From: a bacterium
GTDB taxonomy: Bacteria > Ratteibacteria > UBA8468 > B48-G9 > JAFGKM01
DNA: 7,093 nt
NCBI GenBank assembly: GCA_029548585.1
Contig: JAKPNC010000078.1
Span: forward strand, 1-7,093
Reading direction: 5' to 3'
Of this stretch, positions 1 to 7,044 are shown in pieces; the stretch's first letter is position 1; each line of letters opens with the position of its first letter. The notes below the pieces were generated by a model that searched no databases, was not told the DNA's origin, and worked only from the letters and a program-made list of their open reading frames with translations. Position numbers and translations under genes: made by a program.

Positions 1-857
1 GTTATCACGTCCGGGACCGTATCCCAGTTTTCCATTGCAAACATCTTTCCGGTTCTTCCCATGCAAGTCAGGACCTCGTCCGCCATGAAAAGTATCCCAT
101 GCTTCGTGCAGAGCTTTTTTATTTTCTGTATCCACCCGTCGGGGGGTACGACGGAGCCTCCCCATCCCTGAACCGGTTCAAGGACTATACCGGCAACCTG
201 TCCCGAGGTTTCTTCCCGCAGGACTGTCTCGATGTAATCAACGCAGTGAAGTCCGCATTCCGGATACTTCATCTTGAATGCGCACCGGTAGCAGTATCCC
301 CTGGGCACGAGGAAGAATCCCGGAGCGCGCATCCCCTGGGTACTGTCAACCCTTGCAAGGCTTACCGCACCCATGGTTTTTCCGTGGAAATCCCTGTGGA
401 AAGATATGAACTCGAACCGTCCCGTTGCCGCCCTGATTGCCCTCAGTCCGGCTTCCACCGCCGTCGTGCCGCTGTCGTATAGTTGTATCCCGTTGAGGTC
501 TCCCGGTGTGAGGGAGGAGAGCTTTTCCAGGAGGGCTGCCTTCACGGGAGTAGTAAAGTCGTGGCAGTTCATGAGCTGCCGTGCGTGCTTTGCCACGGCT
601 TCGCTTATTTTTGGATGGCAGTGTCCGAGGCTGGTAACGTAAATTCCTGACGAGAAATCAATGTAGGTGTTGCCGTCGACGTCTGTAAGCGTGCATCCAT
701 GACCCTTCTCGAAAACAACGGGGAAAAGCCTGACCTGGCTTGAATACCCCTTCATGAAGGAGTTTGCCCTTCGGTGCAAGTCGACGGACCTGGGTCCCGG
801 AGGAACGATTTTGACAAGAGGAACGTTATTAAGATCTGTATCTGCCCAATATCCCAT
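1..857 (-). CDS. Class III PLP-dependent aminotransferase, N-terminal 285 residues (runs off left edge)
   Basis: Fold-type I class III aminotransferase (4-aminobutyrate / acetylornithine aminotransferase group), a cytoplasmic enzyme that moves an amino group from an amine or amino acid to a 2-oxo acid. Visible motifs, in order: DVDGNTYIDFSSG (residues 59-71), YDSGTTAVEAG (127-137, the phosphate-binding SGT loop, with T where most members have E), FHRDFHGKTMGAVSLA (153-168), LEPVQGWGG (226-234) and MADEVLTCMGRTG (258-270), where D260 should contact the PLP pyridine nitrogen. The Schiff-base lysine lies beyond the window edge. Four cysteines, C189, C192, C201 and C205, form a CX2C-X8-CX3C cluster. 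The start at 857 is supported by AAAGGAG five bases upstream. The gene follows the lyase-like gene by 79 bases on the same strand, so it is probably the third gene of the operon. The family is certain; the substrate is unknown, and amino-acid racemases also occur among close relatives. Confidence 0.93.
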   Translation of the reverse strand, partial: MGYWADTDLNNVPLVKIVPPGPRSVDLHRRANSFMKGYSSQVRLFPVVFEKGHGCTLTDVDGNTYIDFSSGIYVTSLGHCHPKISEAVAKHARQLMNCHDFTTPVKAALLEKLSSLTPGDLNGIQLYDSGTTAVEAGLRAIRAATGRFEFISFHRDFHGKTMGAVSLARVDSTQGMRAPGFFLVPRGYCYRCAFKMKYPECGLHCVDYIETVLREETSGQVAGIVLEPVQGWGGSVVPPDGWIQKIKKLCTKHGILFMADEVLTCMGRTGKMFAMENWDTVPDVI

Positions 858-862
858 TTCTT

Positions 863-881
863 CTCCTTTACCCGTAAAGAG
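863..881 (-). promoter_or_regulatory. Shine-Dalgarno of the aminotransferase inside a small hairpin
   Basis: On the minus strand this reads CTCTTTACGGGTAAAGGAG. CTCTTTA can pair with TAAAGGAG over 7 base pairs with one bulged G, leaving a CGGG loop. The 3' arm contains the AAAGGAG ribosome binding site (863-869), five bases before the ATG at 857. The ribosome binding site is clear. Whether the hairpin regulates translation is inference; such a short stem could arise by chance. Confidence 0.55.
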
Positions 882-936
882 CCGGTTTATCCCGGATATT
901 GCGGATTATGTCTTACAATGGTTTCTGTTTAAAAGT

Positions 937-3900
937 TTACCTGGCTTCTATCTTCTCTTTGCCGGAAGTGGAAGATCCATCCAGGTTTCCGTCAAAGAGG
1001 AAAAGCGCCCTCGTATTTCCGTCAGCCCTCATTATCGCCCGGGGCGGCTCGAAATTACTTGTGTATCTTGCGTTGTCCGATATCCGTAGCATGTCCATGG
1101 CACCGTCGAGCGGCCCGATTGTTATCTTCTTATTTTCGGTTGCAAGGGTGAAAAGATCGCACTTTGACTGCCATGGCTGGACTTTGTCACCGGGAGAACG
1201 CAAAAAGCGGTCTCTTTCCACAGACCTGTAATTATCCATCTTTTTTCCGTTGAGAAACATGTTGAATTCCCACTTGAGAGTTGAAGCGTCCGGAGTCCTG
1301 AGTTCTCCCGGTCCGCCGAGGGCCAGAAGCGAGCCGCCTCCCCTGATGAACCTGACCGCAAGGATGTTCTCACCCTTTTTGAGTTTCGTGTTTACCATGT
1401 GGTTCCATATTGAGAAAGGGAAGACCTTGTTGGATGTCTCCGTCGTGTCATGTATCAGCCGGCCGTTTACCCAGGCCTGCATCCACCAGTCGGCGCCCAT
1501 GCCCAGGGTAACTTCCTGGTCGGATTTCGAATTTATCTTAAGGAATACGTAGACCGTTTTGCCGGTCGGTTCATGTTGAAGCATCGCAGGAAAATCGTAC
1601 CTGGTATTGAAGACTGACACTTCCTTTGCCTCCAGCTTTTTCCCATTAACCTCGATTGTCTCCGGATACGAGTTTAATACCTCCTGCGTAAGAACGGGGT
1701 CTTCCCTGTTGACAGGTCCGAAGAAGCGCCATCTTGAAGGCCACTTGATATCCCCGAGAATCGGCTTATCCGGAAGGACTTGCTTTATCGGCTGGTATGC
1801 CCAGACAAATGCAAGGTGATTCCATGTGCCCGCCTTGAAAAGGCAGTGTTCCTCCCTGCCGATAAGGGATTTTGCCTGCAAAAACGAGCGGAATGGTTCC
1901 GCCCCGGGGAATGTCCCGAGAAGTTCCATTATCAGGTCGCTGAAATAGAGGGGCCTGCCCATCCTTACCCCGTACCTGTAACCGAGATGGATATGGGGTC
2001 CCTCGAGGAGTGACCTTGTCCTGAATGAATCGGCTCCATAAAGGATTATTTCCTGGGCTGACCAGTCGGGGCGGTACCAGAACTCTATGGTTCCTGTCTC
2101 CCCAGGAAAAGATGCATAGCTTCCGTCACCCATTTCCTCTCCTCGCGGGAAGCTTATAGTCCTGTTGCCGGTAAGACGGAGCGCTTTGCCTGAGATCCCC
2201 GGCACAAATTCCATGCCATTGGCTGGCCCGGGAGGCCCTTCGTCTGGTGTGAAATTTTTAATTTCGCCTGCCTGCGGGTATACTTTGGGCGAGGCATAGG
2301 AAACTATGGGTTCTATGTTCAGGAGCTTTGCAAAGGCAGAAGGAAAGTATGCGGGTGTCCCGATGCTCCAGAAACCGTAACGATTATTAACCGGAATGGA
2401 TAATTTCCCGGTATTCTTACTGCTGTATTCTACCACCGTTTTACCGTCAGGATCGCATATTTTCTGGGGGCTTGCGAGAAAAATTTCAAGGTTTTCAAGA
2501 CCTTCGGGCACCCTGAAAAAGAAAGGCTTGTTTGTTCCAAGGATTGAGGTCCCTGAAGATGTTGCCGACCAGAATCCTCCCGGGCAGTAGAGCCCGATTC
2601 CAGGGGAATTCGAATCCAGTACGGTGTAGGGATCATCGCTTTCCAGTGATACGGTATATAGTCCCGAACTGAAGGATGCCGGTATCGATATGGAAGCGGT
2701 ATAGTGCCACGTGTCAGAAACCGGCCTGTTGAGGGTTTCGTTCACCATTCCAGGGATTCTCTCCTCTATCCTTGAACGTATACCCTTGAGAGGCTTGTCT
2801 TTTTTTCCCGAAGGGTAGGGGAAAACCGAAGGTTTGATCTTTCCTCTTTTCATTGTGGAATAAGAGATGTTTATAAAAGTCTCACTGCCCCTGGAGTGTT
2901 CAAGAAGGATGTCTTCACGCGTCATATCGTTGTTTTTGACCAGTATCGGGAATATCTCTTCATTATATCCGCTTTCGGCAACCATCTTCAATGCCACGGG
3001 CATGCCGAGAAAAGGATGCGTCTGGCTGGGATTGGTAAGCCTGGGCAGGGTTGCCCATTTGTCCGGATCCGGATCCATCTTTTCCAATGTCTCCTCAAGG
3101 GTGGAAGTGAAACCAGCAAGAGAGTCTTTTATGGTTTCCTGGGTTATCCGCCTGTAGTTTTCGTTGCCTGTCATGAGGTAAGCTATGGGATAGGCGAAAG
3201 CGGTGCTGTTCTGGTAGGAAATGGCTTTCTCTATGCGGTTGTACCGGTACCTGTGGTCGAGGATTTTCAGGAAGGCTTTTTTCCCCAGTTCGTCGCCTGT
3301 CGCACTGTAGTAAAAGTAGAGGTCAACCGTATGCCTCTGGTCCTTGTACATGGCGTCCCTGTAAGTCATGTATTCGGGATTCACGCCTGTCTGTTCATCG
3401 ATTTTTATGAGTGAATGGGCCAGCTGGTTTGCCATGTTGAGAAAATCAGGATCCCATTCCCGCATGTAGAGGATTGAAAGCGTTCTCAGAGCAATAAAGG
3501 AAAGGGTTTTTTCCCAGTCGAGCGCCTCTTCGAGGTTCCACAGGCGCTTGATGGACTCTCCCGCTTTCACCGTGACCTCTCTTGCCTGTTCGTTTCCCGT
3601 GAGGTAATACTCCATCAGCCAGTTCCCGATATCGCTTGAGCTGTTTCCCATTTCGTACTTCAGATGGGTGTTTCCCCAGTAATAGGGCAGAAAATGTATG
3701 GGAGCAACCGTCCTTGTAAAAGAACCCATGGGTTTCCCGGGGGCATCCCAGTGGGCGATGCCGAAATCCCCGAGAATGCGGTTGAAAGCGTGCCCGTATT
3801 CGAAGTATCTTCTTTCTCCGCTCCTTGCGTACAGGTGCCATACATTTCTTCTCACGTTGTAACCGTTCATGTTTCCGTATGCCGTGAAACTTGCATACCA

Positions 3901-5424
3901 TTTTCCGTCAACCTTGTGATAGCTCAGGTATGGACAGTGGCCCCAGTTTATAAAGCCCGTCATGGGAAAAACCCTGTCGGGAATGGTGAACCTGTCCCAC
4001 GAGTCGGATATGAAGGCCTCTTCTTTTGGAAATCTTGCGGTATCCTTGTGATGCATGGGAAAACCCATGGCTTCCGTGGCACATATCCTTTCCGTGGAAG
4101 CTGTCGCCAGGGGAATTCTTGATGCCGCCAGGGCCGCTTTTCTTACGCTTTCTGTCAGGCCGTTGCTTTCCATGTGCGGAAGGAACCATGCATCATGGGT
4201 ATGGGATGTCCCCTGCGCGTTATTCGGTATTTTTGAAAGTTTTTCAAGACCCGGGGTACCCCGGCCTTTTTCGGCCCAGCTTTTCCAGTAATCCCTGGCC
4301 AGGGCAGTCGATCTGAAATCGAGTTCCCTGCCGCTTCTGCCAGACCAGAATACGGCCCTGCCCCCCTTTTCCCCGAAAGAAATCTCCTTGGGAAACCGCT
4401 CGGCAAGCCACGGCATCACGATGGTAATGCCGAAGTTTCCGTAGCCGGCATGTGCCCAGTCTCCTGTACGGGAGGCTTCTGAAAGAATCCTGTCCGATCC
4501 CTTTTCGCAAGCGCCGAAGAGAGCCCTGGAATCCTTTTCTGCAAAATGCGGATACTGGTCCTGGAGCATGAAGATCTCCCGGCCGGCCGCCTCGTATTTC
4601 TTTATCTCTTCTTTGCCGTTTTCTCCCGAAGTCAGGTAAACGTCGGCTGGAGGCGAGGGGGTTTTGAATTCAAGCCCGTAATCTTTTATCCATATCCTGT
4701 TGGTATCCTCGGTCAGGATAAGGGAGTGGGTTATTTTTACGTAAGGGACGCCTGCCGAAAAGTAGAACCATGCTTCGGCGCGGGCCGTCCGTTCTCCAGT
4801 ATCTGTTACATACCATCCCGAGCGTTTCAATACGGCCCGGCCTTCTCCTCTCTTTATAAACTCGTTTTTCACTTCGGCAGATTTTCCGGAAATCCTTGAA
4901 GTTCTCCCGGAGTTGTCAATGATATAAGCCCCGTCTCCTGCCGCACGGAGAATTTCCACGGTTGTCCGTCCGTTTACAAGCCAGGCTTTTTCTGGCAGAA
5001 GCCTGTCTGGTTCGAACTGGTAGACAGCCGCGCCTGTATCCACGGTAATGAGGCCGCCCGGGTCCTGTGACAATTTCAAAGGATCGGGATACGACATCCT
5101 TTTGACGCCGCCGGCGTATTCAACGGTGTAATCCCTGTCAGGCGGCGAAGTGAAGCCGGCCAGCGCCCATCTTATGCTTCCGTCCCGCCAGGTTGCCGCA
5201 ATGTCTACCTGGGACGGGATCTCCCCGGATATGCCGGTTATACGGATTTGAGAAGAGTCCTTCAATTCTCCTTCCGCGAATGGAAGGCTTGCAACAAGGG
5301 GCCATGGACGGTCATACCCGGAAATGTCGTTTACCCTGATTGTGAAGATTCCGGCGTAGGATATTTGTAAAAAAAAGATTAAAGCAAATGCAGCTGAAAT
5401 CCTTATCTTATTGATAATATCCAT
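937..5424 (-). CDS. Giant secreted exo-rhamnogalacturonan lyase-like (PcRGLX/YetA, PL26-type) protein with LamG-like C-terminus
   Basis: Predicted exported polysaccharide-degrading enzyme of 1495 residues. Residues 1-24 look like a signal peptide: NKIR, a hydrophobic stretch AAFALIFFLQ, then ISYA before a likely cleavage site. No lipobox is seen. Residues 25-110 match the first beta domain of PcRGLX/YetA-type proteins, with WPLVASLPFAEGELKD and TWRDGSIRWAL. Residues about 115-370 look like a second beta-rich domain. Residues about 400-820 look alpha-helical, with tracts typical of alpha/alpha-barrel lyases: WHLYARSGERRYFEYG (529-544), GIAHWD (555-560), WLMEYYLTGNEQA (602-614), and repeated His/Trp/Tyr-rich segments. 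Residues about 900-1020 are another beta domain. A LamG-like fold starts near 1077 (GTIEFWYRPDW 1111-1121, GTWNHLAFVW 1199-1208) and resumes at 1385-1455 (FLNGKK, DMLRISDNARY). Between them lies a jelly-roll-like insert (about 1227-1376, with WMQAWVNGRLIHD and LKKGENILAVRF). The start has GGGG seven bases upstream, touching the kinase stop codon, so translation is probably coupled. Fold family is likely; the exact substrate is inferred, and I cannot name the catalytic residues. Confidence 0.82.
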   Translation of the reverse strand: MDIINKIRISAAFALIFFLQISYAGIFTIRVNDISGYDRPWPLVASLPFAEGELKDSSQIRITGISGEIPSQVDIAATWRDGSIRWALAGFTSPPDRDYTVEYAGGVKRMSYPDPLKLSQDPGGLITVDTGAAVYQFEPDRLLPEKAWLVNGRTTVEILRAAGDGAYIIDNSGRTSRISGKSAEVKNEFIKRGEGRAVLKRSGWYVTDTGERTARAEAWFYFSAGVPYVKITHSLILTEDTNRIWIKDYGLEFKTPSPPADVYLTSGENGKEEIKKYEAAGREIFMLQDQYPHFAEKDSRALFGACEKGSDRILSEASRTGDWAHAGYGNFGITIVMPWLAERFPKEISFGEKGGRAVFWSGRSGRELDFRSTALARDYWKSWAEKGRGTPGLEKLSKIPNNAQGTSHTHDAWFLPHMESNGLTESVRKAALAASRIPLATASTERICATEAMGFPMHHKDTARFPKEEAFISDSWDRFTIPDRVFPMTGFINWGHCPYLSYHKVDGKWYASFTAYGNMNGYNVRRNVWHLYARSGERRYFEYGHAFNRILGDFGIAHWDAPGKPMGSFTRTVAPIHFLPYYWGNTHLKYEMGNSSSDIGNWLMEYYLTGNEQAREVTVKAGESIKRLWNLEEALDWEKTLSFIALRTLSILYMREWDPDFLNMANQLAHSLIKIDEQTGVNPEYMTYRDAMYKDQRHTVDLYFYYSATGDELGKKAFLKILDHRYRYNRIEKAISYQNSTAFAYPIAYLMTGNENYRRITQETIKDSLAGFTSTLEETLEKMDPDPDKWATLPRLTNPSQTHPFLGMPVALKMVAESGYNEEIFPILVKNNDMTREDILLEHSRGSETFINISYSTMKRGKIKPSVFPYPSGKKDKPLKGIRSRIEERIPGMVNETLNRPVSDTWHYTASISIPASFSSGLYTVSLESDDPYTVLDSNSPGIGLYCPGGFWSATSSGTSILGTNKPFFFRVPEGLENLEIFLASPQKICDPDGKTVVEYSSKNTGKLSIPVNNRYGFWSIGTPAYFPSAFAKLLNIEPIVSYASPKVYPQAGEIKNFTPDEGPPGPANGMEFVPGISGKALRLTGNRTISFPRGEEMGDGSYASFPGETGTIEFWYRPDWSAQEIILYGADSFRTRSLLEGPHIHLGYRYGVRMGRPLYFSDLIMELLGTFPGAEPFRSFLQAKSLIGREEHCLFKAGTWNHLAFVWAYQPIKQVLPDKPILGDIKWPSRWRFFGPVNREDPVLTQEVLNSYPETIEVNGKKLEAKEVSVFNTRYDFPAMLQHEPTGKTVYVFLKINSKSDQEVTLGMGADWWMQAWVNGRLIHDTTETSNKVFPFSIWNHMVNTKLKKGENILAVRFIRGGGSLLALGGPGELRTPDASTLKWEFNMFLNGKKMDNYRSVERDRFLRSPGDKVQPWQSKCDLFTLATENKKITIGPLDGAMDMLRISDNARYTSNFEPPRAIMRADGNTRALFLFDGNLDGSSTSGKEKIEAR

Positions 5425-5431
5425 TTTCTAT

Positions 5432-5438
5432 CCCCTTA
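5432..5438 (-). promoter_or_regulatory. Ribosome binding site of the large secreted protein, overlapping the kinase stop
   Basis: Minus-strand TAAGGGG combines the TAA stop codon of the kinase with a GGGG Shine-Dalgarno core, seven bases before the ATG at 5424. The adjacency leaves no room for a separate promoter next to the start, and it suggests that ribosomes finishing the kinase reinitiate on the lyase-like gene. Confidence 0.7.
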
Positions 5439-6743
5439 TTTCCTGTTGATCGCAAGAATTGCGGCACCCCTGCCGGCAGCTTCCGTGATATCGGGCATCA
5501 GCAGATCCCTCTTGGTGATCTTTCGTACCATATCGGGAAGGAACGGCTCCCTTGTTGCCCCTCCTACCATGAAGAGGCGCTTCACGGGATTTTCTGCGTC
5601 TACTTCTTCCAGCCTCTTCTTAAGCCTGTATACAAGGGATTCCATGGCCGCGCGGTATATCTCTGTTCCCGTAGTCGACAGGCTTATGTTGGAGACTGAT
5701 CCTGCGCCCCTTGAAAAATCAGGGACAACGACAACCCTGGTCTCAGACGGTTTCTCGCTCCTGTCTATTTTCAGGTTATTCCTCATCCATTCAAGTATAA
5801 TGCCCGAGTTGCCGATAGACGCCATAAGTCCGAACATGCCTTCGGCCGTGTGCCTTCCAGGCGTCCATCCCTTGCCAGGGAGGCAGAGGAGCCTGTCGGA
5901 TGTTATCAGAAGAACCCATGCCGTGCCGCATGACAGGAGGCAGTCTCCTTTTTCATCGGCTCCCACGCCTATAGAAGCGCAGTACTGGTCATGGCCGCCC
6001 GAGACCACCGGGGTCCCTTCACGAAGATGCAGCATTTCTGACACTTCCCTGCCAGTAGCGCCTCCGACGGTATTCGAACCGAGAAGGCATGGAAGGCTAT
6101 TCTCCCCTATGCCTGAAATATCCATGATCTCGCTGTCCCATGTGCCTGTTCTGATGTTGTACAGGCAACTCATCTGGGCGGAAGTGGGATCTATAAAGAA
6201 ACGGCCCGTCAGCATGTAATTGAGGTAATCGGCCACGAATGAAATCCTGGCGGTGGAATTCCTGACCGAAGGCTCGTTTTGGGCAATCCATCTTATTGCC
6301 GCAGGGGGAGACCATCCCTTAATGTAATGACCGGTCTTCCTGTAAAAAAAATCAGGGTCCCTGCCAGAAGAAATCTTTTCAGCTTCAGATTCCCCCCGGT
6401 TGTCGAGCCATGTGACGGCAGGTCTCAGGGGCTCATTTTTCATTCCGAGCGGTACGAAAGTGCCGCCCTGGCTGCTTATGCCTATGGCTTCTATCTCACC
6501 GGGTGACCATCCATGCCCGGAATACAGCTTTTCCGCAGCTATGCTCATGGATTTCCACCAGTCCTCTGCATTCTGTTCAACCATGCCCGGGCCCCTGTGG
6601 TAAGTGGGAGTGGGATGGGATGAAGATGCCACCATCCCGCCATTGCCGTTGAAGAGGAATGCCTTTGTATTGGTCGTGCCGCTGTCGAAAGATATTACCA
6701 TTTCGGAATTATGCACTTGACAAAGCAGGTTTCTTTTTGGCAT
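5436..6743 (-). CDS. FGGY-family carbohydrate kinase, short form
   Basis: Cytoplasmic ATP-dependent sugar kinase of the FGGY family (xylulokinase, rhamnulokinase, glycerol kinase and relatives). Residues 17-33 (ISFDSGTTNTKAFLFNG) are the first phosphate-binding loop. GISSQGGTFVPLG (88-100) and TWLDNRG (111-117) line the usual substrate region. SGGHDQYCASIGVG (248-261) carries the probable catalytic base D252. LLSCGTAWVLL (269-279) is the second phosphate loop, and FMVGGATREPFLPDMVRKI (391-409) is the adenosine motif. At 435 residues it is shorter than the usual 480-520; the stretch between the second phosphate loop and the YRAAMESLVYRL helix (363-374) is compressed. The start at 6743 gives a 14-residue extension before the conserved MVISFD. 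I prefer it because GAGG lies nine bases upstream, while the internal ATG at 6701 has no ribosome binding site. Sugar specificity cannot be read from the motifs; its neighbour makes a pentose, deoxyhexose or related ketose plausible. Confidence 0.9.
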   Translation of the reverse strand: MPKRNLLCQVHNSEMVISFDSGTTNTKAFLFNGNGGMVASSSHPTPTYHRGPGMVEQNAEDWWKSMSIAAEKLYSGHGWSPGEIEAIGISSQGGTFVPLGMKNEPLRPAVTWLDNRGESEAEKISSGRDPDFFYRKTGHYIKGWSPPAAIRWIAQNEPSVRNSTARISFVADYLNYMLTGRFFIDPTSAQMSCLYNIRTGTWDSEIMDISGIGENSLPCLLGSNTVGGATGREVSEMLHLREGTPVVSGGHDQYCASIGVGADEKGDCLLSCGTAWVLLITSDRLLCLPGKGWTPGRHTAEGMFGLMASIGNSGIILEWMRNNLKIDRSEKPSETRVVVVPDFSRGAGSVSNISLSTTGTEIYRAAMESLVYRLKKRLEEVDAENPVKRLFMVGGATREPFLPDMVRKITKRDLLMPDITEAAGRGAAILAINRK

Positions 6744-6744
6744 T

Positions 6745-6819
6745 CCGCTTTTCCTCTGGTTTTACCTGTATAAATAAAGATAATGCTCTTTCGGGTTTAA
6801 GAGGATGGAGGGAAAGCGG
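6745..6819 (-). promoter_or_regulatory. Candidate cis-regulatory leader: inverted repeat covering the kinase ribosome binding site
   Basis: In minus-strand RNA order, CCGCTTTCCCTC (6819-6808) can pair with GAGGAAAAGCGG (6756-6745) over 11 of 12 positions, with one C-A mismatch. The 3' arm holds the GAGG ribosome binding site of the kinase and ends one base before its ATG at 6743. The 51-base loop contains a smaller possible hairpin, CTCTT with AAGAG, around AAACCCGA. Pairing would hide the start site, and an alternative fold could free it. The repeat is directly visible; the regulatory role is inference. No known riboswitch class was recognised. Confidence 0.45.
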
Positions 6820-6856
6820 TTTGAGATGTTTTTTCTTTTGTGCTTTATACATGGTT

Positions 6857-7044
6857 TTATTTTTCCCATTCAGTTAGTCCCCACATTCCCTGCCCGACAC
6901 GACAAAATCTCGTTTTCTTTTTTTGCTTTTTTTTGCGTTTATTTTCCAAAAACAAATCAGCCGCCAAAGTTGATGCGGGGGTTTTTCCAGGGGTTTCTTC
7001 TGCGCTCGCAATATTGCATGGGCTGCTTCTGTCTTGCTATACAT
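6857..7044 (-). pseudogene. Broken small HARE-HTH domain protein (internal deletion plus frame change)
   Basis: A minus-strand ATG at 7044 has a strong AGGGAGG ribosome binding site four bases upstream. Its frame begins MYSKTEAAHAILRAQKKPL, which resembles the first helix of HARE-HTH domains (the winged helix named after HB1, ASXL and restriction endonuclease; also found in the RNA polymerase delta subunit). The ATG frame then continues without domain similarity and stops at 6874 after 56 codons. From 6988, in the -1 frame, comes GKTPASTLAADLFLENKR (6988-6935), then a lysine-rich stretch, then TRFCRVGQGMWGLTEWEK (6913-6860) and a stop at 6857. The GKTPxxTL and RVGxGxxGLTEW motifs are the second half of the same domain. 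About 17 residues that normally lie between 'KPL' and 'GKTP' are absent. The two halves in different frames point to a decayed gene or a deletion allele. An intact gene would encode a small DNA-binding or nucleoid-type protein of about 80 residues. No database search was possible. Confidence 0.68.

Noticed and set aside
888..898. Palindrome TATCCCGGATA between the lyase-like gene and the aminotransferase
   Set aside because: The 5-base arms are separated by a single base, too tight for a hairpin and too short to call an operator without a second copy.
858..936. Possible terminator between the large gene and the aminotransferase
   Set aside because: No GC-rich stem followed by a T run is present on the minus strand. 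The only stem found covers the ribosome binding site.
2896..3414. Plus-strand open frame of 172 codons within the large secreted protein gene
   Set aside because: Antisense to continuous, domain-bearing coding sequence, with no motif of its own.
3446..3901. Minus-strand open frame of 151 codons in another frame of the large gene
   Set aside because: Its composition is rich in Arg, Gly and His, as expected from out-of-frame reading, and it overlaps the helical region of the lyase-like protein.
5446..6219. Plus-strand open frame of 257 codons opposite the kinase
   Set aside because: It lies fully antisense to a well-supported FGGY kinase, has no recognisable domain and no clear ribosome binding site. 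It is a by-product of the codon bias of the real gene.
6978..6994. Programmed -1 frameshift at the GAAAAACCCCC run in the HARE-HTH remnant
   Set aside because: The frame change is arithmetically -1, but no canonical slippery heptamer is in phase. A slip would still leave about 17 residues of the domain core missing, so deletion explains more.
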